Shown here: one piece after another, positions 37,932-50,300 of the stretch
Layout of the letters: the number at the start of each line of letters is the position of its first letter
How positions within the stretch are numbered: position 1 is the first letter of the stretch
Assembly: GCF_964355755.1 (NCBI RefSeq)
Contig: NC_092670.1
Span: 25,595,795-25,655,794, forward strand
DNA: 60,000 nt
From: Antedon mediterranea
Lineage: Eukaryota > Echinodermata > Crinoidea > Comatulida > Antedonidae
Direction: 5' to 3'
Notes under the pieces: generated by a model
The model's input: the letters and a program-made list of their open reading frames with translations, nothing else
Databases searched by the model: none
What the model was told of the DNA's origin: nothing
Translations under genes and position numbers: made by a program

Positions 37932-38872
37932 GCGTACCATCTAGGGTCGTGTCCACAGATTGTTCTCGAATACACAGTAATTTCAGCGTAAAAAAACTGG
38001 CGATTTCAAATGTACGTACCGCACGACTATAAATAAATTGTTGTTTTCAGAAACGAATAAATAGACACGATGATTAAAATGTAGTCAACTAAAATTAGCA
38101 TCCTGTGAATTAGGCCTACTTCTGAAGGAGAAACTTGTCTTAAAAATGAGTCCAAATTTTTTATTTGAACTCATTTAAACAAACCCAATTTGTGTTTTGT
38201 ATATAACATTAGAGTTGAGGGATGGGGAAGAGAATGGGAAGAACAATTCTTAAATATATTCTCTATCCACTCAGTAACGAAATATTGTTTTAAATGTTTT
38301 ATAGGCCTATCATTAATATACCACTAAACACAGTAAAACGGATTAATATTTTTTTTAACTGTCCCTGTTATAGTCGATTGAAATAAAAAAAGTACATGTA
38401 ACGATACACCACTACGACGTTTATATTTTTTATAATCATTAATTAATACAAACGTTGAGAAGCAACTGTCAGTAATAAAGTTTTTATTTTATATTATGTG
38501 TTTATATATTCAGCAGTAGGCCAAGAGCCTATCCACAGTCACAGTAATAAATGTTCTTTGTATATGTGTTTATTAACAGTAACCTTATTCAGGTTATTCG
38601 ATTCAAATGGCTACCAATAATATTGCAATACTATATCTCAGTTTTAAGTTTATTCTCCAAGGGCCCATACATTTACCTACTTGTGTTAAACCAAGGGCTC
38701 ATACATTTACCTACAAACTGGGAGTCTGAGAGATTGGAATGTTCCATTCATCGCAAATCAATACATTTGTATAAACGTATATTAAATCTATCAAAGTAGT
38801 ATTTTTTAAGAAAATCGGCCTGTCTTCAACATTATGATACTGTACTCGAGCGGTTCAACCGGTTTTCAGGTA
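37932..38872 (-). mobile_element. Older Helitron, 3' part (minus strand)
   Basis: Reverse-complement copy of the 3' portion of the Helitron at 38873-40753. The plus-strand copy's hairpin arm (GCGTACCATCTAGG) is met at 37932, but the second stem arm is absent, so the 3' end is truncated. Its 5' part lies at 40754-41072. The two were one element before the second Helitron inserted. The frame at 38551-38799 is a by-product. Confidence 0.85.
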
Positions 38873-40753
38873 TCTATATATAAATTTACGTAAGGGCAAA
38901 ATTCGGTAAATCGCGCCTTACTTCTAAAATTTTTACTCGATGGTATATAAAGTTGGTTCGTACTTTCGGTACTGATTTTAACCACCTGATGTAACCCTGT
39001 TTACTAAGTTAGATAATTAGTTATTGACGATTAAAACGAATTTAGGTTCAACGATTTGCCCCAAATAGGGGTGTTTTCCAATCGTGGTATACACTGTCTA
39101 ATGGATGTCCATCTTGAAAAATACCCGCCACAAAAATGCGAGGAGGCTTCGCATTTTCCTATCTCCTCCTACGATAATTGTTTTTAATAGCTGAAAACTG
39201 GTTGAACAGCTAGAGTACAGCATCATAATGTTGAAGACATGCCGATTTTCTTTAAAAAATACTATTTTGATAGATTTAATATACGATTATACAAATGTAT
39301 TGATTTGCGACGAATGGAACATCCCAATCTCTCAATCTGCCAGAGTTTGGTTTAACACAAGTAGGTAGATTTATGAGCCCTTGGTTTAACACATACGGTA
39401 GGTAACGTAAATATATGGGCCATTTGAGAATAAACTTGATCAATACTGTAAATACCTATTAACTATTTTTGGTCCTCATTTGAATCGAACATTTCTTACT
39501 GTGAATGTTCGTACTGTTGGATGTAATATAAAAATATATACAAACTAGAGGGTACTCCGAGAGTACAAACCTCCGCCTACTGTAAAATTCCTCTACACGA
39601 TATGTCCCCGGAAAATATATATATATATATTTTTTTTTTTATGAGTTCTAAGTGTAAATAGGCTAACTACACCATACAAAGTTGTGGATGAGAGTGTGGT
39701 GTTATGGTTATTATGTATCCAGCCTCTCTCACAGTTGAGATCGCTGGTTCAAGTCCCACTGAGGTTATTTTTTTATTTATTTTTTGTTTTGTTTTTTGTA
39801 GACCTTGATCTTTGACCCTGACCCTTCAAAATTTTACCACAATTATATGATGAGTCATTGATCATTGTGGCTAAGTTTGGTGAGAATCGGATAAAAACTG
39901 TGGTCGCTAGGTAGTAATATAGTTTTTTGTTATTTGTGACCTTGACCTATGACCTTTTCTCCTCAAATTCGAACTCGTCCGAGCTTTTGAGGCATAGATC
40001 ATTGTGTCCAAATTTGGTGAGACCCGTGGACTCCAGGCTGTTCACAGACACACACACACACAAACACACACCCACACAAACATACAGGGGTGAAAATATA
40101 ACCTCCTTTGCGGAGGTAATAAACGTTATTACTGAGATTGTGGATAGGCTCTACTGTTAGATATATAAACACATTATTATATACACATAAACTTTATACT
40201 GACAGTTCCTTCTCAACGTTTGTATTAATTAATAATTACCAACAATATAAACGTAGTAGTGGTGTATCGTGACATGTACTTTAATATTCAATCGATTATG
40301 ACAGTGACAGTTTTAACAAAGTATTAAATCGCAAATGTTTTACTGTATTTAGAGGTATATTATTTATAGGCGTATAAAACATGAAAAAAATATTTCGTTA
40401 CTGAGTGAATAAAGAATATATTTAAAAATTGTTCCTCTTTGTACCTATCCGCTTTCCCATCCATACATAAAAAACACAAATTGGGTTTCTTTAAATGAGT
40501 CCAAATCAAAAATTTGGACTCATTTTGTGATAAGTTTCTCCTTCGGAAGTAATCCCAGGGTGCTAATTTTAGTTGACTACATAAATCATCGTGTCTATTT
40601 ATTCGTTTCTGTAAACGACAATTATAGTATTATAGTCCTGCGGAACGTACATTTGAAATCGCCAGTTTTGTTACGCTGAAATTACTGTGTATTCGAGAAC
40701 CATCTGTGGGCACGACCTAGATGGTACGCGAGCGAAGCGAGCGTACCATCTAG
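38873..40753 (+). mobile_element. Non-autonomous Helitron inserted in a same-family Helitron
   Basis: Starts A|TCTATATATAAATTTACG and ends with hairpin CTAGATGGTACGC/GCGTACCATCTAG (40717-40729 with 40741-40753), then T. It thus has the Helitron hallmarks: TC start, CTRR end, A/T target, no target duplication. Removing it joins GTTTTCAGGTA to TTAAAATCAATTATCG, which matches the element's own internal sequence at about 39177-39200 read in reverse. No Rep/helicase frame is present. A SINE-like copy has inserted at 39546-40120. One oddity is that the terminal CTAG lies within the hairpin stem rather than about ten bases after it. Confidence 0.9.
39546..40120 (+). repeat. SINE-like repeat copy 3, with B-box
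   Basis: Head TAGAGGGTACTCCGAGAGTA, tail ACCTCCTTTGCGGAGGTAAT after a CA-rich tract. It carries a perfect pol III B-box match, GGTTCAAGTCC (39746-39756), in a tRNA-like context, so a tRNA-derived origin is likely. GACCTTGA...TTTGGTGAGA is present twice inside. It is flanked by AAAC on both sides (39542-39545 and 40121-40124). Comparison with the uninterrupted Helitron arm at about 38540-38570 confirms that it is an insertion. Confidence 0.75.
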
Positions 40754-41072
40754 TTAAAATCAATTATCGTAGGAGGAGATAGGAAAATGCGAAGCATCCT
40801 CGTATTATTGTGTGCTGGTATTTTCCAAGAGGACATCCATTAGACAGTGTATACCACGATCGGAAAACACCCCCTATTTGGGGGCAATTCGTTGAACCTA
40901 AATTCGTTTTAATTGTCATTAACTAATTATCTAACTCAATTTAATTAGTAAACAGGTTTACATTGGGTGGTTAAAATCAGTACCGAGATTCTAACCAACT
41001 TTATCATCGAGTAAACATTCTAGAAATAACGCGCGATTTAAATAATTTTGCCTTTACGTAAATTTATATAGA
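40754..41072 (-). mobile_element. Older Helitron, 5' part (minus strand)
   Basis: Read on the minus strand it starts A|TCTATATAAATTTACGTAAA at 41072 and matches 38873-39185 throughout, including the CCCCAAATAGGGG and CCTCCTACGATAATTG regions. It continues at 38872. Confidence 0.85.
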
Positions 41073-41077
41073 TCCCG

Positions 41078-41389
41078 TTTAGAAATCCAGAGATACGACG
41101 TGTCAATTTTGAAGGCGTTTCAAATGGTTTTGCTTTAAGAGATTCTCCTACATCAACAATAACTGATTCAGCACGAGAGAGAACTTCTATAGATTTAATT
41201 AGATCCCTCCAAAAAGCAATCTATTCCAGGCCATTGAAGAGTTTACTGGTTGTCATCATGGATTCAACAGCAGTTTCCATTTGTTCCGTTGGTTTACGGT
41301 CTTCTTCTAGCAACCTTGATACTCGTTTTCTCTGGAAAGCACCGTCTGTAATCTCTGCTTCTATAAGAACTGCACTGGGTGCCAGGGTT
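41078..41389 (-). pseudogene. Unidentified coding remnant with one in-frame stop
   Basis: On the minus strand, about 100 codons stay open except for one TAG. They include AVLIEAEITDGAFQRKRVSR, LLEEDRKPTEQMETAVESMM and TTSKLFNGLE, then the stop, then IAFWRDLIKSIEVLSRAESV and IVDVGESLKAKPFETPSKLT. The composition (alternating charged and hydrophobic residues, few Cys) looks like a real protein, and the part after the stop is equally protein-like. Either it is a broken copy, or the first part is a last exon ending at TAG with an acceptor at CCCAG (about 41379). I do not recognise the family. It abuts the 5' end of the minus-strand Helitron. Confidence 0.45.
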
Positions 41390-41399
41390 AAGTATTTAT

Positions 41400-42280
41400 A
41401 TTAAACTTTATTTCCGATTTCTCCATATACAGTACATATAAAAAGTAAGCAAAACATTCAGCTATATATATAAATATATAATAATGGGTAGTATGAAAAC
41501 AAAACTAAACACTAGGTGCTCAAGTACTCCATGTGGCATAAACTTTTGATCCAAACATGCTAGATTGTACAACAACCTTTACGGGAGAATTGTTGCTATT
41601 AGTAACTCTATTCATAAATCCATAACAAGTTTTTCTATATATTCATAGAAAGATGGAGCATTACTTGTTACAAACATTTGACTAGCACTACAGTGTCTAA
41701 GAAGACCCATACATTTTCTGAAGGAATTATTATACACACCTACAACTCTCTAATATTAACCTGAGTAAAGAGTGAATAATTATACTATAGACTACTACAA
41801 TACATGCTACAATACAATTTAGACAGATTACACTTAACCTCATTTGCGGCATAACAATTAGCATGTATGCAAGTGGATCTGTACTGACGTCTGGTATCAT
41901 GAACATCATTTAGATCATAGGATAAATATGACCAAGGTACTTTACTCAGCAACAAAATTAAGCTCATTACCATAGACACAGAGAGTAATATATGTGTTCT
42001 GTCTGTAATCTTTTTGGGATGATTTTTGTGCATCCCAATGTGTAACAGTTACATGCAAAAGGAATTAGCGTGTGGCTCTTGACATGAATAACACCATTTT
42101 TGAGTGGTCACTTAGGGCTACTGTTTCGGGAAAATTAAATTACAGGATAAAGTTGCTGTCATTCTAACATTCTATACAAATTATGCGGACAATGTCCAAC
42201 AACTTTTATCCGTGTGGCTTTTCACATGAATAAATCCATTTTTACCCCTCCTATTTGGTGTCGCCCCACCCCAGGGAACA
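41400..42280. other. Spacer with no supported gene
   Basis: AT-rich DNA. A minus-strand frame of 82 codons at 41785-42033 has one hydrophobic stretch (SVSMVMSLILLLSKVPW) but matches nothing I know. Confidence 0.35.
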
Positions 42281-42281
42281 T

Positions 42282-42540
42282 TTTTTTTTTTTTTTTTTTT
42301 TTTTTATACTTAGGTGATATACTGGACGCAGGACTAAAGTCCAGATATCCAGATCCAATTGGTCCCAATCCTGGTATTTTGAATCCTAACTTGTGATCGT
42401 ATATTACTGGTTGATTCCGCCACCCCACCACCAACACACCACCACCAACCACGGAACTATAGTTATTAGTTCCATGCACCAACACACCCCACCAACACGC
42501 CACCACCAACACACCACCACCAACACACCGTACCATACCA
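42282..42540. repeat. Poly-T run and CACCAAC-rich low-complexity tract
   Basis: A run of about 24 T residues at 42282-42305. It is followed at 42419-42540 by imperfect CACCACCAACACAC repeats. Open frames across it (for example 42222-42536, minus) are low-complexity by-products. Confidence 0.85.
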
Positions 42541-42608
42541 CCAACAGAGGGAGGTCGACTTATTTTTAATTTTGACTTTTTGTGTCATTTATATTTTTTG
42601 TACAGACA

Positions 42609-42641
42609 GCAAAGATTATAGCGCCGCTATACAATCTTTGC
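42609..42641. repeat. Near-perfect palindrome
   Basis: GCAAAGATT...AATCTTTGC with inner TAGCG/CGCTA, centred near 42625. It lies in a CpG-containing patch upstream of MARF1 and might belong to its promoter region; that is only a guess. Confidence 0.6.
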
Positions 42642-42779
42642 AGACAGCAGTTAACAGTAGTTCGTTAACGAGCTGCGTTATGTGTGCGACATGTGGGTTT
42701 TATTTTGGTTTATGTTATAATTTCACCAATGTTTTAGTCTTCTTTGCTCAGATGTTTTGTGTTTGCAATATCTGAAATT

Positions 42780-43220
42780 TATTATAATGTGGGCCTAGCG
42801 GTGTAGCTTACCTAGGCCTACGCTACTGGGCGACTCGTGTCTAGCTAGGAGCCACTAACTAGGCCTACTACTAGCTAGGCTAGTAGACTAGCTTTATGTG
42901 GGACGTTAGTTGGTGGGATAGGTACTACGGCCTACTACTACTACTACAGTACTAATATACTAGCCTACATACGAGCTAGGCCTAACCTGTATACTTTGGA
43001 GGCTAGGCTATCCATAAATTCTCCACCAACCAATGCAAGTAAAGTTAGGCCATGGAGTAAAGAATAGGCAGGGAGGGAAGTAAGTAGCTACTGTCTAAGC
43101 CTAACTTAGTCTTAAGTAAGTTATAATAACAATTATATTATAATGATATACTTAGCCTACTACTAGGCCTAGGCCTAATACCTTGCTTGCAAGCAAGGTG
43201 TGGTTTCTGTTGATTTCAAG
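42780..43220. repeat. CTAGGCC-rich low-complexity region
   Basis: Dense overlapping CTAGGCCTA, GCTAGGC and CTACTACTA motifs, many self-complementary. The CTAGGCC motif also occurs at 7441-7460 and 21920-22010. No gene is visible. Confidence 0.7.
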
Positions 43221-43916
43221 GGTAGGCCCCTAGGTCTAATTACCGAAAACAAACTGAAAACAAAATTTAAAAAATCTAAATACCGAAAACAAATTTGTAT
43301 AACTATAATATTTTTTAAAATAATGTTGCCCTCTGTCTGTTTTAAGTATACTTTATAGTCCCTAATTATCAATATTCTTAAAAATATCATTTTTGTATTA
43401 TTATCTTTTGAAAATCTATAATTAAATTGATCATGATTAATGTATTCACAATTAATGTGTGAGGAGTATGCGTTATACTAAAGACTAAATCAAAATATGT
43501 TTCAAGATTCTGTAAGTAGATGTACAGTGTTATCATTGAGTTTGTACACTTTTTAGTTGTATGTTGTGAACCATTTCGTGGGGTCTTCTTTGGCTTTTGC
43601 GCGTGTAGTCTTCTTTCTGTCATGGTCTTAGCTTTAGAAACACCCATCAGTAGAGGGCGACATTAAAAAAGATTATACAAGTTTGTTTTCTGTATTTCAG
43701 ATTTTTTGTTCTGTTTGTTTTTCGCTTGCTTTTTGGTTGTTTTTGGTAATTAGACTGACTGGGTTTCAAGGTTGGCTTTTCTATCTCTATGTTGCTCTAT
43801 GTTTACTATTATTTATGAATACTATGAAATGAATAATAATTGTCCTTTTTCTTTGTTAATTTCCTTTAATTTATCCACATCATAAGACATAACATAAGTG
43901 TACAGTAGTCTTTTAA

Positions 43917-44163
43917 TAGACGATTTTCGTGCCATAGAAGCCATCTTGCAGAGATGACAGTCGTGACCAGCCGAGCATAAAAATAAAAATAACAGCATTT
44001 TCATTCAATTTCAGGACACCATGTTAATTAATAAATCGTAACAAGGTACAATTTTTTAATTAACATGGTCCCCTGAAACCTCTATGTTATTTTTTGTTGG
44101 TTGCGCTCGGCTGGTTCCTTCATCTTTGCAAGATGGCTTTTATAGCACAAAAATCATCTGCTA
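43917..44163. repeat. Inverted duplication just upstream of MARF1
   Basis: About 115 bp at 43917-44034 is matched in reverse by 44057-44163. Both arms carry GCAAGATGGCTT, TTAATTAACATGG and GCTCGGCTGG. CAAGATGGC resembles the YY1 promoter motif. It lies about 230-480 bp before the first MARF1 coding exon and may form part of the promoter or a non-coding exon. Confidence 0.65.
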
Positions 44164-44394
44164 GTGATCATGCACAAGGCCAGGAGGCCTAGGCCTGTTA
44201 TTTTCACTTTACTTTTACTTTTATGTGCGAGACATTGACACTGCAATTTTTGTAGCAATTTTATTTTCTTAACCGACATGTCAAACAAACTTAAAATTTA
44301 TCCATATTTTTAATCTATCTTAAATCCAGAGATGGCTTAATGTTTGTAGAAATTTGATTTCATGATAATGGAGTATATCTTGGTTTCATTTCAG

Positions 44395-47300
44395 ATATAA
44401 AAATTAGAAGTAAATAGATGTCAATAAACGACATGAGTAACTACTATGGAAATCATTTACATAATTCATCAATAAGGTGTAACCCAAGTACAGAGGAATG
44501 TCACCATCATTCTTTGGCACCAAGAAGTGGTAGTCTACCCAGAAGGGAGAGAACGGGGCATTCATCTCAGAGAAGGGGTTGCTTTAGACATCATGACCGA
44601 TATTTATCATGTGACATGGACACTGTAGACCATGCAGAAGATGACTATCAGGGTTTTGCAAGTTGCGACACCAGTTCTGAAGATGATCGACAGCTGTACT
44701 TCCAACCAGATAGGAGAAGCCATCTTTATACCCAAAAAAAGAGTGGTCGACACAACACTTTTAAACGAACTGATAACTTTGTTTCACCAAATCATGACCT
44801 TGAGAGGACTGCCAGCCAGTTGTCTGTAGCATACTCTGCACCAAGTCATAGGCCTAGCTCTAGTACATGTGGAATCTGTTCTTGTTGCAGTGAAGCTTCA
44901 GCCTTCCAACAGTGTAATAGAGGTAACGAGACATGTGGCTATTTTGATACATCCACCAGTAGACCACAACCACCTGAATATTCTGGAACTCATGGAAGAC
45001 ACATGCCATGTTCTGGATGCCATCATAGTTCTCCAAAACATGTCTTTAACTTAACTACTCAACTGAAAGCACTTCTGCAACCAGAGAGTAGCCATGAGGC
45101 TGCCCACACTTCTTCACACCAGTTGATGATGGCAGCGCTTCAAGATTCCCACACAACCTGCTGTATGCAGCAACAGCATTCCTGCGTCAGTGATCACCAA
45201 CAGTGTTGTACACACAGGTACCACCAACAGAGTCAAACTCATTGCATTGATTGTGCCACCAACCACAGTGGAAATTCAGTGCACAACAAGTATTCAGTAC
45301 CCCAATATCAAGACCCAAGTATTCTTGCCACTTCAGGTTTCCATCCACTACCTCACAGACCCTCTTGTAGTAACCCTCAAACATTTCCACCTCAAACCCC
45401 TTTACGAATGTGCGATAACTTGCCACAAGGAGCCTCTTCACCACCTTGTATGAGAAGCAGTACTAACCATTCCTTAGGGCATAACATCACCAGCGAAATT
45501 ACTGCTCTCTTTGACCAAAGCTTTCAACACACTTCAACACCAGATGTCGGAGCTTCTGTAACGACATGTCGGACACAACATTCAGTTCATCATACCTCTC
45601 CTAGTACATACTGCCACTGTCTGAAATGTAGTGGAGGGGCTTCGTCATCACCACGCTGCGGACATTCTGGGCAAGTTCAGCCGCCATCTGTGGTTCCTTT
45701 GGGCCTGGAGGGAAAGTGCAATCCACTGCAAAACACTACCACCGATGAAAACGGTAAGATAGTTTTATGGCTTGTAACAAGAACATAGATAATTATGCTG
45801 TACAAAAACCTAATACCTGGAGAAGTGTAATTAACATTGGTGGTAGCAGGATTGAATTAATGGTTTACAAACATATGTATTTTTTAGTTGTGGATGCAAT
45901 TAAGGTTTCTTCCAACTCTGTATCCTAAAACTCTGTCTACACTATCAAACCTTATGTGACAACAACATGTGATGTGCCCATACACGATGACGTCTATATT
46001 TGGGCACATTACACTTTTTTGTCAAACTAGTTTGATAGTTTAGGCAGAGCTTCCTAGCCTCATTTTAACACAGCTCACATTCCCACAGAATCCCTAGTTT
46101 TTATTTTGTCCCTAAACTTTAGCAATCTTTCACATGGTGTGAAATGAATCATGTATTAACTAAGAGGAAGACATATTGTGCAATAACTGTCCCACACATT
46201 GTGTACAAATTTCCCAATGATTTCTTGATTGAAATTACAGGTATAAATGAATCTACACCCACAGTTGACAAACCTCCAATTGGTGTCTTTTGGGACATTG
46301 AGAATTGTTCGGTACCAAGAGGTCGATCTGCTCTAGTGTTAGTTCAGAGGATTCGTGACCAGTTCTTTGGAGGGCACAGAGAAGCAGAATTCATGTGTGT
46401 CTGTGACATCAATAAAGAAAATAACTCTGTTATCCAAGAACTGAATGATGCTCAGGTTGGTGTGTTACCTTACAATATTTCAATATATATATATAAGTAA
46501 AATAAATATAAAAAAAGTAAAGAGCTGTGATAATGATACACTATACATGGAACTAGAGGTCATGAATGGAACTAGAGGTCATGAATACAAGTTATATAAA
46601 AACAAGTTTAGGCTTAATTCGAGGAAGTTTTCCTTCAGTTGTAGAGTTGTGAACTCGTGGAATAGCTTACCATCTAATGTTGTAAAAGCTCCAAATTTAA
46701 ATCTATTCAAGTCACTCCTCAATGATCATTGGAAGTCCCTTGACTGCAAGTTTACTTTTTCACATTTATAACCACTTTGGAACATTATGTGTACACCCGG
46801 AGCCCTAAGCACCTATATTTTGGTCATAAGACAGGAAGGGTCATATAAGCTATATTTAGCTTTCTAACCGACCCATAACATCAAGCAAGTATCAAGCAAG
46901 TATATAAAAAAAACTACAAGTTGATTCCACCGTATTTGTCATTGAAAGCACGGATGGGAAAAGGGATGAATGAATTAAGATATCTGTTAGTTCTACATAG
47001 TGTGCTATGTAGTCACTTTCCTGAGTTTCGTTATCACTGTGCATCAGTCCTACAATTACTGTGTCACCTGCATATTTAAGCAAATAGGTATTCATTCGGT
47101 CAATGGGATTTACAGTCGTTAGTATAGTACATACAGTTTATTCAGTTTCTCAATTAAGATAAGACGGTTGCATAGTCTTAAACGCTGATAAAAAATCTAC
47201 AAAAGTAGCACGGGCAAAACAATTTAATTTATCAGTTTGATGTTGAACTAAATTGACTAAACTTAAAACAGCATCATCAGCACATTTAATTGACTGATAC

Positions 47301-50300
47301 ACAAACTGCAATGGATCAATCATCGGAGATAACGAACACCATAAATATTTACAGACGATACGTTCTAAACACACCGGGCGAAAGTCATTTAACTCAGAAG
47401 GCTTAGCCTTCTTAACCACAGGTACAATAACGGCTTACTTTCAACACCTAGGAATCATATGCATGTCCATAGACAATTGAAATAAATTACTAAATGGTAT
47501 ATCAAGTTGATTGGCACATTCAATCAGGCCCACAAGCTTTCCTTTTGTTAACTCTCCTGAATTGTTTAAGCACATCCTGCTTATCAATAATGACCCGTCC
47601 AATACCTAAGTAATTGTTTATATGACGAGCAATAGATGAGTCATTGGGTGGGACATTACCATTGGCATCTTCAAACATAGCATAACATTTATTTTAGTTA
47701 GATACTTTTCCAGGAGTATCAAGCGATGAACGAAAAGTACCACCATTGACCTTTTGTAGACCTTTTTCATTTCATACATACATTTACAAGCATTTCTAGG
47801 ATTATTTGTTTTAAATGAGTCTTCCAACTTAATTTTATAATTATGTTTGGCGTTAGTTATCTTATTTTAATTAACCTTTTAAGTTTTAATATTACTTAGT
47901 TGGACAAAAATAATTATCATTAAAATCCTTTTGTCTGTCTTTCAACTAACCCTTCAGTTTTCTAGTTATCCAAGGTTTACCATTATTAAATATCTTAATC
48001 GTTTTACTACATACTAACATGTCTTGACAGAAAATAATATCATTAATAACATTAGCAGAAAGTTTAACATCAACAAAATAATTCTGACCAGTTCGTACAT
48101 TCTAAGCAATCTTGTAAACTTTCAATCGCTTCCTTGCTCCAGACCTTCACAACCTTTTTGACAGGTTTAAACTTCTTTGTGCGCTGTATATAACTCTGAA
48201 GATGTTGAACTACTCTGTGATCCGAGTTGCCGATACTGACATTTATTTGACTGTCTACAGAATTGAACACAAAAAAAGGTTGTCAGAGTAGATTGCAAGG
48301 TCATTGCAGTAATAAACTATTGTATGTTTTCTGTAGGTTACTGTTGCTCACATAAATGCCACTGCTAAAAATGCTGCTGACGACAAGTTGAAGCAAAGTT
48401 TGCGAAGATTTGCAGATACACACACACAACCGGCAACTGTTGTCCTTATCTCAGGTAAGTCTTAAAATCAGACTGCGCACTTTTAGTACTTCTATTATTT
48501 ACAATTTAAACTAAAATAAGTATAGTAAGTCAATTTTAATATGAAGAGAAAAATGTTATTGTACATCAGTTCTGTCCGACCAAATCACTTTAAAATGAAA
48601 GACTGTTTGCATATGGAACCACTCAAAAACTATAAACCATAATAATTATACTTGTCTATTTCAATATATAAATGCAACTGTCAACCTTAAACAACATCAA
48701 AAAGGTGTTCTATTTGGGTCTGTTGTTAAAAACAGTTGTCTCTCTTTCTATTCTATTGCAGGTGATGTTAACTTTGCTAATGATCTGTCTGACCTTAGAC
48801 ATCGGCATGGTCTTAAGATCATTCTCATTCATAGACCTGATTCCAGTGATGCTTTGACCACATGTGCTAATGAGACCATATTATTTAACGACTTGTTGGT
48901 AGATCTTCCATTTAGATCTCCTCTTAAGGTATGTAGAATTCTGGATTCAATTCTGTAAATCTGTGTTTGTAGGTTGCTACCTATTTATAATCATTCATTC
49001 TTATAATGAAATATGGTTTTTATTTCAATTTAGTACTGTATTGGCATTTTTAATTTGATGTCTATTCTAGGAGTGTTCTGAATATCACCAGTTAGTGGTT
49101 CGAAATCTTCCACCATTATCTGACATCAGCAAAGTGCGCAACAGACTTAAGCAACTCTCAGACAATTGTGGAGGAAAAGTTGTCTTTATAAATGACAACC
49201 TGGCTATTTTGAAATTCCAGAATGCTGAAAATGCTGCAAGGTTAGTATTTATTTCAACAGCTTGTATGTTGCTGTTAAAATGTAAGGTGTAAACATGATG
49301 TTTGTAAGACTTCTTCAAAGGGCCTAGAACTTTTGCCAATCAGATGTTGTGATGTCATCTGTGGCCAGTTGATTAAAAAAAGTCTGATTTTCATCTTTTG
49401 CATCATAGTATGCATGCTTTTATAATCTACGTATTCGAATCCCTTCAACATGTTAATATGTTGTTGCTCTTATTTTACTTTTACCTAGTGTGGACGATGG
49501 TTCTCGGAATGATAATGACTCGGGTAAAAAGTTTTAGAAGGACATTCTGGACTGGACGATTTCAGTCGGTTACGATTATTGAAATGCTTTTGATATTCGT
49601 AAAACTAAACCTACTCACTAACCTGTTTCACAGTTTCTTAGATAATTAATAGCGTTTTACGTATATTGTTTATTGTAGATATGAAAAGTGGTAAAAAAGA
49701 ATAACAAATGCTTGGTAAATTGTAGATAACAGTCCGATGAAATCTACTAAAAGTAGTATAATTGTGTTAAAAATATAATACAATATTGTGTGTATAAATG
49801 TGGATGGGCGTTTATTAGATGGTATTTGGAGGGGGGTGTTATGGCGATAATTATTTTAATTGATGTTTTATTGGGGAGGTGTTCCGGGCATTTATTCAAA
49901 TAAATACCATCCTATATGGTATAATGAATACATTATTCCGCGACACAGTGAGCCGTTTTGGCCCAAGACGTTTTAGACGGCTTGCAACATGGACAGAAGT
50001 ATCCCAGAGTCCTAACGGGACACAGATAGCGCACAGTATACATAAAGTCCTGGCAGCTGGCGGCTATCGGGGTTTCATTCAATTTCAAACAAAAGCTCTT
50101 ATCAGTTTTCTCGATTTATTGTTCCCACAATTTACTCCTATGTGTTATGAATAAATTTAATATGATCTTTATGTACTACTATACCTTCACACGCACAGTC
50201 CGAAAATAAACAAAGAACCAAAATAGCTATCGCCACCAAGCACCTTACCGTAAACCCGGAAATTACTTCTACCGTGCGTAGAGTTAAAATTTACCATTTG

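Noticed and set aside
39700-39770. A functional tRNA gene
   Set aside because: The B-box is good, but no convincing cloverleaf or A-box is present and it lies within a repeat.
42311-42390. A 2A-like or LINE ORF start (GDILDAGLKS...NPG)
   Set aside because: The motif lacks the required D-x-E-x-NPGP order and is followed by low-complexity DNA.
42222-42536. 104-codon minus frame rich in Gly, Val and Lys
   Set aside because: It is a translation of the CACCAAC tract and the poly-T run.
45187-45453. Alternative frames of 85-87 codons on both strands
   Set aside because: They overlap the first MARF1 coding exon, whose own frame continues in phase into the NYN domain.
49879-50154. 91-codon frame in MARF1 intron 5
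   Set aside because: It has no recognised domain and no splice sites in keeping with the gene, and its length is compatible with chance.
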